This document shows positions 57,530-64,000 of a stretch of 64,000 nt of DNA, in pieces. A program made the translations under genes and the position numbers. The stretch spans positions 1 to 64,000 of the forward strand of contig NW_006763152.1 in NCBI RefSeq assembly GCF_000264905.1. Reading direction: 5' to 3'. The notes under the pieces were generated by a model, which saw only the letters and a program-made list of their open reading frames with translations, was not told the origin of the DNA and did not search any database. The stretch is from Stereum hirsutum FP-91666 SS1 (taxonomy: Eukaryota > Basidiomycota > Agaricomycetes > Russulales > Stereaceae). Position 1 is the first letter of the stretch, and each line of letters opens with the position of its first letter.

Positions 57530-59211
57530 TCGGAAGGAATGGTCGTCGGTGCAATTGTGGCAAGGATGAAGGTAGCAAGAGTCCTTAGCGCGTAGGACAT
57601 CGTTGGCCAAATGCCTTATTTGTCCCGCTCGCAAAAACAAATCTTCCGCTCTTGTGTCTTGCTGGTTCCTCTGTTTCCCGCAGTTCGGCAGCATCCTTCG
57701 AGTTATCATCCGGCTCAGTAGGGCCCCTCACTGGAATGGGGGAGCGGGCGAACCTTTAACACCACCGTGACTCTGTACTGACTGTCGGTGGTACGATATG
57801 ACACGTGCATAAAAAAACACAAAACAAATACATTGACACCCACACTAACACAACAAAAATTGCAAAATTGCCGGAGCAGGTAGAGGGGACACAACTGCAA
57901 CACGAGCCGACGTATAGACGAGTGCCAGAGGAGTCAACTAGTCAAATTTAAAAGCCGAACGAGCAGCGACGAGGAAAGTAGATATGCAAAGCCAGGAACG
58001 AAAGTACGCAGATGTGCAAATTATTCGTCGAAAGTACACCGGACGACTACAATGCTCTACCTTACACACGCACACACCGACTCGTTCGGAACGTCGAGTA
58101 AGTAACATTGCGATTCGGATGAGGGAAAAGGTAACGGCAACGGGCTATAAAAGACAGCGTAGCATGGAACACATTGACACGGACGATCTATCAAATGGAT
58201 TTATTGAAATTCATCAATGACACGAAACCGAGAGGAGGGTGCGGAACAAGGGTGATGCGTGTGAAGAGCGATGCAGGTGAGGGTGATGCGATGGGGATGA
58301 TGATGGAGGGGGCGAGAGGGTGTGAATACGACGATGCCGCCACACAAGTCACGAGTTACGGCGGGCGAGCGCGCAATGTGAATATCGTACAGAAAACCAG
58401 TCCGCTACACAGTCCGAATGAGAAAGAACAACTAGAGTAAAGCGAAACAGAAAAAATAAACGATGAATAAGACCACTGAGGTTTTCTACTAATGCTATTG
58501 AACCAGAACGAAATCAGAATATCAGCGAGGAGAAAAGGAAAACAGAGCCAGACGAAATCAGAATCAGACAGGAGATGGATGGGAAACAATGAGAAACACG
58601 AACATCACAACAGAACTAGCACGAATCAGAAACAGAAACACACGAGTCGGAACAACTCGAAAAGGTAACAACGATCAAAACAGAACATGAGCACAATTAG
58701 AACATGATGAACGTACGGAAACGGGCAACTTGGAAACGAAAGTTCGGACAGAAAGAACACGAAACATGACTAAAATGATCGAGGCGGGACGAGACCGGAG
58801 ATGAGGGTAAAGAGACATGGAAAGTCCGTATGCGAAACAGAAACAGATATCACAGCATAAAACATAAAGCATAAAGCAATACGAAACCAGGTTTGGAGGG
58901 AAATCATCAACGATAACGACTGTCGGTCAGATGGGGGCGTGCGAACGATGGGTGGAACAGGCGTGCGGACATACTCGGATCATGAAGGGGTGAAGGTGGA
59001 AAGAATGGAAAAATCAAAGCAAAGCGAGCAACAGAACAGAAAATCAGCATCAGCAACAGCATTCATATCAAAGCAACACGAAGTAAAGCAAAGCACAACA
59101 GAAAGAATAAAATCACGATCATGACAAGCTGGTCCGATCGCAAGGCATCGCGCAGCGACAGAAGCCGGATTTCTGACTGTCTCGGTGATACAGGTGACGT
59201 GATACAGAGTC
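57530..59211. other. A-rich intergenic region
   Basis: A 1.7-kb convergent region. From about 58440 to 59120 the + strand is strongly A-rich with many repeated short words (aacagaa, gaaacag, acgaaa). It probably includes the 3' untranslated region of the Mei2-like gene transcribed leftward. No coding signal was found. Confidence 0.5.
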
Positions 59212-62200
59212 CTAGAGGCTCCTCATGTTAGGCACGTACAACGCTCCACGATTATGTGCACTCCTCTCCTTCCTCTTCTGGTGGGTCGGAGCAGGGAACG
59301 GTTCGGGCCTACCCTGCCGAGGTCCATCAGAGTAGAAGATCTTCGGACGCCACGCTTCGCGCTCGTCCATGATGGCGGAGTTCTTAAACTTCTCGACAAG
59401 GGCTTCCTTCCCTCTGGGATTAACAACGACACGCACGGAAGTTAGACACATTACGGGAAGTCAACAAGGAAGGAAGGACGCACTGGTAGTTCGCGTAACT
59501 CATCTGCAGTATCTTGTCGGAAGAGTACATGTTCCTGAACACCAACAAATAATGGTGAGAAAAACATCCAAAAGCACACAAGAAAAGTCTTACCACTTGA
59601 CGCCCAATCTCGCTTTCGCGAACTTCAACAGATCGTCCACCGTGATGAAGTTCACGAACGCGTAGCCGACATTACATCCTATCAAGCACACAATCCCGAA
59701 ACATCAGCACTCACTCTACTTATCATCTAGAAGCATAAGAACTCACCATTCCCGAAATCCATCCTCAGATAAAAGAAATCGATCCGTCCGGGAACGACGT
59801 CCGCAATGAACCGCTCCAAATCCCGATCACTCATCTTGTTAGGTATGTTCTTGATCATCACCGTCGTCCGCGTATCGCCTCCCGCCTCGATCTTCTCGAG
59901 GTTTACCTTTATCAAGAATCAGTACGCAGTTCAGATGAAATGAGCAGCATAAGAGGGTCGAAAGGCTCAGAGGTAGGAGGAGAGATATAGGAGACGAAAG
60001 AAGAAGACGGAGTGAAAGACACGAGAAGAAGGACATCGATCACAAATAAAATGAAGAACAAAGACACCCACCTGATTCCTCTCCGGAATAACCCCCGGCG
60101 CAAGCGCCCCAGCCGAAGACGACCCAGTCGGCGAGTACGACCCCGCCTCCGATCTCGAAGGATGCAACGGGCCCGCATGCAGCCGATTACGAGGATGAAG
60201 GAAAGAAGTACGAAGGCCGGAGGCGGAGTACCGGTGATGTGCTTCGGAGGACGAATAGCGTTGGTGTGCCTCGGACGAAGAATCAGGGTCGAACGGATCG
60301 CGTTCACGTTCGCGCAGACGTGCAGAAAAAGGCGAAGGCGTCCCGACCGTACCACGGCGACTCGGATATTTACCCTCGCCCCTCTCGCCACCGTCCCTCC
60401 TCGAATACCCTTCCTTGCGCGAACTCTTCCCCACGTCACGTCCAAGACCACGACGATCACGCCCACCCTCATCCTCCACCTGCATCATCTGGCCATCGGC
60501 GACACCAAACCCACCACCACCAACCATCGGATCCAAGAACGGCGGTGGCGGCATCCCCGGGACAGGGCCACCCGGGTAAAATCCAGGGTCGAACGGCGGC
60601 ATACCAGGGAAGACTTCCAAAGGCGGCATGAACAGCCCGTCCTGAGGATGCGGGTGCATGAACAATTCGGGCCCAAGACCAGGCGGCGGGGGTGGGGGCG
60701 GCATTCCTACGAGCCCATCCATCAATCCTTGCGCATGGGGAGGCGGAGGCGGGTAAAGCTGGCCAGGCGGACCACCCATGAAGAGCGCCGGGTTGAACTC
60801 TCCATATCTGGCAGCGGCGGAGTGTTGATCGTAGTCGTAGACCGGAAGCCCGGAGGCGGGGTCGTAAAAGGACTGAGCAGTGAAAAGGCCTGCGTGGGGG
60901 TGGTCTTGGTAATGAGGATGAGTGGGAGGAGGCGGCAAGGCCGGAAGACCAGACGGGACGAAAGGCGTAGAGAACCTCTCTTCGAGCGAAGGAATATGCT
61001 GAACATGAAGCAAATCGGTATGCGTGTGCGCACTACCTCCTCCGACACCTGGCGCCGAGGTCGAGTAGTGTTGCTGCTGCTGCTGCTGTTGAGGAGGAGG
61101 AGGAGGGCGATCCTGACGTTGCTGCTGCTGTCGTAACTGATGATGAGACGAGCGATCCACCCTCACCTGCCCTCCCGAACCCGCACCCGCCCGATCAAGA
61201 TGCGATTGCGTTCGCGCCTGTGCCTGATGAACAGTTTGCTGCTGCTGATTCTGATCTCCTGCACCCGACGCGACACTCACCCTTCGTCCCATCCCCGCAC
61301 TCATCCCCACATCCTCGCTAAAGCTCCTCTGCTTGCCCACAACGTCCAACCCACACACTCCCCTCCCAAACACCGCATCCTGCTCCGACTTCCTCCTCGG
61401 TTGATCGTCCTGTTCGTGACTCAGAGAACATACAGCCACCCCTCCCGCGTTCTCATCAAGGCGCTGGCGATGCAGATCCTCGAGGACCGAGTTGATCGCG
61501 GCTGACGCCAGCGCACTGGCCTCAACCCCAGCCCCAGCGGAGGATGACCCAGCGGAGGGGGGTAAAGCAGGAATAGACGCAATGGAAGCTCTCGCGAGCG
61601 TGGACGCAGACGGAGACGGAGAAGAGGGAGTATTATTGGCGGTGTACGCTTTGACGCCGTCCCCAGCCCCGGCGCTCGCGCTCCTTGGCCTGGAATGAGG
61701 TGATCGACGCTGCTTCTCCTCTCCTCTATCGCCACGAGAGTGTGGGTGAGAGGGTGGCGGGGACGTCAAGTCGACATGCAAGATCCTGGGTGACGAGCTG
61801 GTATTAATCGATGGTGTGGGAACAGGGTGGCGAACGATGATTGAGGACGTGGCAGAGTATCGCGTGGAGGCCTGGACCGGAGCCTGAGGAGAGGTCGTAA
61901 TGCTCGACCCCGCCGATGACGCAGTCGGCGTCGGAGTCAATGGCATGGGAGAGTTGTGGGAATGACCGTGACTAGCGTAAGCGGAGGTAAAAGATGCAGC
62001 GGCATTGGCAGAAATGGACCCGGCGGTGGGACGAGACTTTGAAGCCATTGCTGCCTCGGACGAATACCTTGCGGATGTGACGGTCTCTCTCGAGTTGGCC
62101 TTGGTGTTGCTAATAGACGGCGTGGATACCTGCAGCTGTGCGTCAAGAACGGTAGATGTGGGCCTATTGGAACCTTGGAGTTGGAGTCCTTGGAGAGCGG

Positions 62201-64000
62201 CCTGCGTCTCTCTGACGTCGTAAAACTCGACGTACCACTGTTTGACAAGAAAACAAGCGTCAGCGATCGAGAAAATGATGGCAGGAGTCAACGAGGTGGA
62301 GGACTAAATAAGTCTGCAAGAAGATTGAAGGCAGAAAGAACGGAAGGTTAAATACCAAGAAGAGAAAATGAATGGGTATCGGGGATCAAAAGGACCGGCC
62401 GGAGTAGCAAGTGCGGACGAGGTACAAATTAGGGTGAGGCAAATACGAAATAAGGTAAAGGGGGCGGAAGGCGAGGCGAAGTGTAGGAAAGGAGAACCAA
62501 AGGTGGAAGATGGGGCAAGAAGGTGGCAAGCGTCAAGTCGGGATCGTCGAGCCCCGACAGTTATATGTGGAAATACTGCTTCCGTCAGGTCACAACAAAA
62601 AAGAAGCGCTCAACAATGCACAGGTTTTCCAAGATATCGGAACAGCCAACGGCGAAGTTGGAGGTATCACACTAGGAAGATGGATGGATATCAAAGAAGC
62701 CGAAAGATGCGGAAGTAGAGCAGAAAGCAAAGGAGGGTATCGGTTTCGCGTGGGTAGGTAGATGGGGCGGGCGAAAGAGACATCAAAAATCATCGAAACA
62801 CAGAACAAAAAAGGGATGGGCGGGGGCTGAGCGGATAGATAGTGATGATGGTGCGAACCCCAAGTGGTAGGAAGGAAAGGCAGAGGAGAGAGAGGACGAA
62901 GATAATGGGCACAGACCTGACCGTCGTCGCAGTGGTCGAAACGAGCGAGAGTGCCGAATGAGGAGAGGGTCGTGCGGACGTTATTGGGGGCCGTTTCGCG
63001 CTCATCATTTATTTTAAGATAGAAAGAGGCGTCCCGCTCGACCTCTGTCACAGGGGATGGGTTACCTGTCAACTATAGTTCGAGAGGTTGTCAGCAAAGT
63101 GAATCCAGATGCCAAGAAGAGATAAGGGTCGAGGTACGCGCGACGAGTCCCCAAACGCATTAGGACGGATGACCGAGCTCCGACGACCTGCAAGACTACA
63201 CAATACATTCATGGACGAGAGTAAATATAAACAGCGAAGGTGCCATATTAACGCATATAACCAGTTCGACGCGGAGCAGGTCGAACATAGACACAGAATC
63301 TCATACCACGGCACGCACACACGCGCATGTATCGGGGTACTTGGCAAGCATACAACGCATATATCGGCCCCACACTAAAAAGAAAGGTGTATATACGCGT
63401 TCATTCACGCACAGAGGAAAATCATCATGCAGACTCAGGAAAAGGCCACGCGCATATATCAGGCAATTCCACAACGCATATATCGGCCCCACACCACAGA
63501 GAAGGCGCAGATATTCGTTGAGGTATATGCAGAGCCCAGGTGCGACGAAGTGCATACACGCACATATATCCGTGCCCGTGGACGAATCAGGTAATCCCGC
63601 AACGCATATATCGACCCCACACCAAACAAAAGCCGAATATATGCGTTCAGACAAACCGTGTAAGCACTTGAGTCCAGACACAACAAAGTCCCCGCGCATA
63701 CATCCGCTGAGGGCGGATGCAAAAATAGCCACGGAAGCAAAGGTGACGAATAAGGAGGAAGGAAGAAGGAAAAACTACTTGCCTTTCTCGCGTGGTCCGC
63801 GGACAAATAATTCGCGCGGAGCTGCACGGTCTGCTCCACGTGTTCGACAACGAGGGAGCGAGGACGGGCGTTGAGCGTGCGCATCGCGCTCTCTGTGATG
63901 CGGAGGTCGTAAAAGACGAAGATGAGGAAGCCGTGGCGGCTGAGGTGGCCTGCCCAGATGCCCTTGGACTCGCCGAGGGGGCCAAAGGCGGTTTTGACGG
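59212..64000 (-). CDS. Mei2-like RNA-binding protein, 5' part outside the window
   Basis: A post-transcriptional regulator of the Mei2 family (meiosis and growth control in fission yeast). The window's right edge cuts its 5' end. Visible exons: FGPLGESKGIWAGHLSRHGF with VFYDLRITESAMRTLNARP, an RRM-type piece. After a 710-nt intron comes VRTTLSSFGTLARFDHCDDG, and after a 679-nt intron WYVEFYDVRETQAALQGLQL, together forming an RRM. A long low-complexity linker follows, with Ser-, Ala-, poly-Gln and poly-Pro runs (exon about 60075-62237). The C-terminal Mei2-type RRM reads TRTTVMIKNIPNKMSDRDL, GRIDFFYLRMDFGN, then VGYAFVNF and KEALVEKFKNSAIMDE, ending NMRSL at 59212. That C-terminal RRM is the conserved RNA-binding domain of the family. 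The first long intron has a GC donor. Confidence 0.85.
61075..61132 (-). repeat. Poly-Gln / poly-Pro codon repeats in the Mei2-like linker
   Basis: CTG/CTC-type trinucleotide runs on the + strand encode, on the minus strand, runs of Gln, then Pro, then Gln. Such runs vary in length between strains and suggest a disordered, possibly condensate-forming linker (inference). Confidence 0.6.
63321..63640. repeat. Tandem repeat (about 120-128 bp period) inside a GC-AG intron
   Basis: The core CAACGCATATATCGGCCCCA occurs at about 63353, 63472 and (one change) 63600. The partial upstream block CACGCGCATATATC precedes each core, with a fourth worn copy near 63321. The array lies within the 710-nt intron (63073-63782) of the Mei2-like gene. 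Confidence 0.7.

Noticed and set aside
60012..61136. 374-codon + strand frame rich in Arg
   Set aside because: It is the antisense shadow of the low-complexity exon of the Mei2-like gene, whose minus-strand frame is longer and joins to RRM exons.

Overview
The window is nuclear DNA of a basidiomycete fungus, most likely a mushroom-forming agaricomycete. Genes lie on both strands and are broken by many short introns (mostly about 45-65 nt, GT...AG). They include families expanded in that group: DUF6534 membrane proteins, a caspase-domain protein, a MYND-finger protein, a BTB protein, a nitrite-type FNT channel, tannase and FAD/FMN-type monooxygenases. The start and end of each CDS entry are genomic spans, introns included. 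All splice sites were read by eye.

Layout. 0.8-2.9 kb: monocarboxylate-type MFS transporter (+). 3.0-9.5 kb: tandem segmental duplication carrying two DUF6534 membrane-protein genes (+). 11.5-14.2 kb: flavin-dependent monooxygenase with an N-terminal NTF2-like part (+). 15.0-16.7 kb: a third, diverged DUF6534 gene (-). 18.3-20.4 kb: SV2/sugar-like MFS transporter (-), with a stray duplicate of its C-terminal coding end nearby. 22.1-23.3 kb: BTB protein (+). 24.2-26.8 kb: phenol-hydroxylase-like FAD monooxygenase (+) interrupted by a 370-bp TIR element. 26.9-28.2 kb: cysteine-rich membrane protein (-). 28.9-31.0 kb: formate/nitrite transporter (-). 31.7-33.6 kb: tannase/feruloyl esterase (-). 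35.4-38.1 kb: caspase-fold protein without its catalytic dyad (+). 38.4-40.4 kb: MYND protein (-), divergent from MCM2 (+, 40.6-44.0 kb) across a 204-bp promoter holding an MCB box. 44.3-46.0 kb: basidiomycete-specific gene with a frameshift and an in-frame stop. 46.0-48.2 kb: Ras GEF. 48.5-50.6 kb: Rmt2-type arginine methyltransferase (-). 51.0-57.5 kb: array of three intact short-chain dehydrogenases plus one truncated copy, with a second TIR element between them. 59.2-64.0 kb: Mei2-like RNA-binding protein (-), 5' part outside the window, with two unusually long introns, one a GC-AG intron holding a tandem repeat.

The window mixes conserved housekeeping genes (MCM2, Ras GEF, Rmt2, Mei2-like) with accessory metabolism and transport genes. 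Duplication, decay and transposon debris concentrate in the accessory parts. I see no operon-like pathway. The two monooxygenases, the MFS transporters, the SDR array and the tannase are compatible with aromatic or secondary-metabolite handling, but nothing in the sequence ties them into one cluster. I found no rRNA, tRNA, CRISPR or prokaryotic feature.
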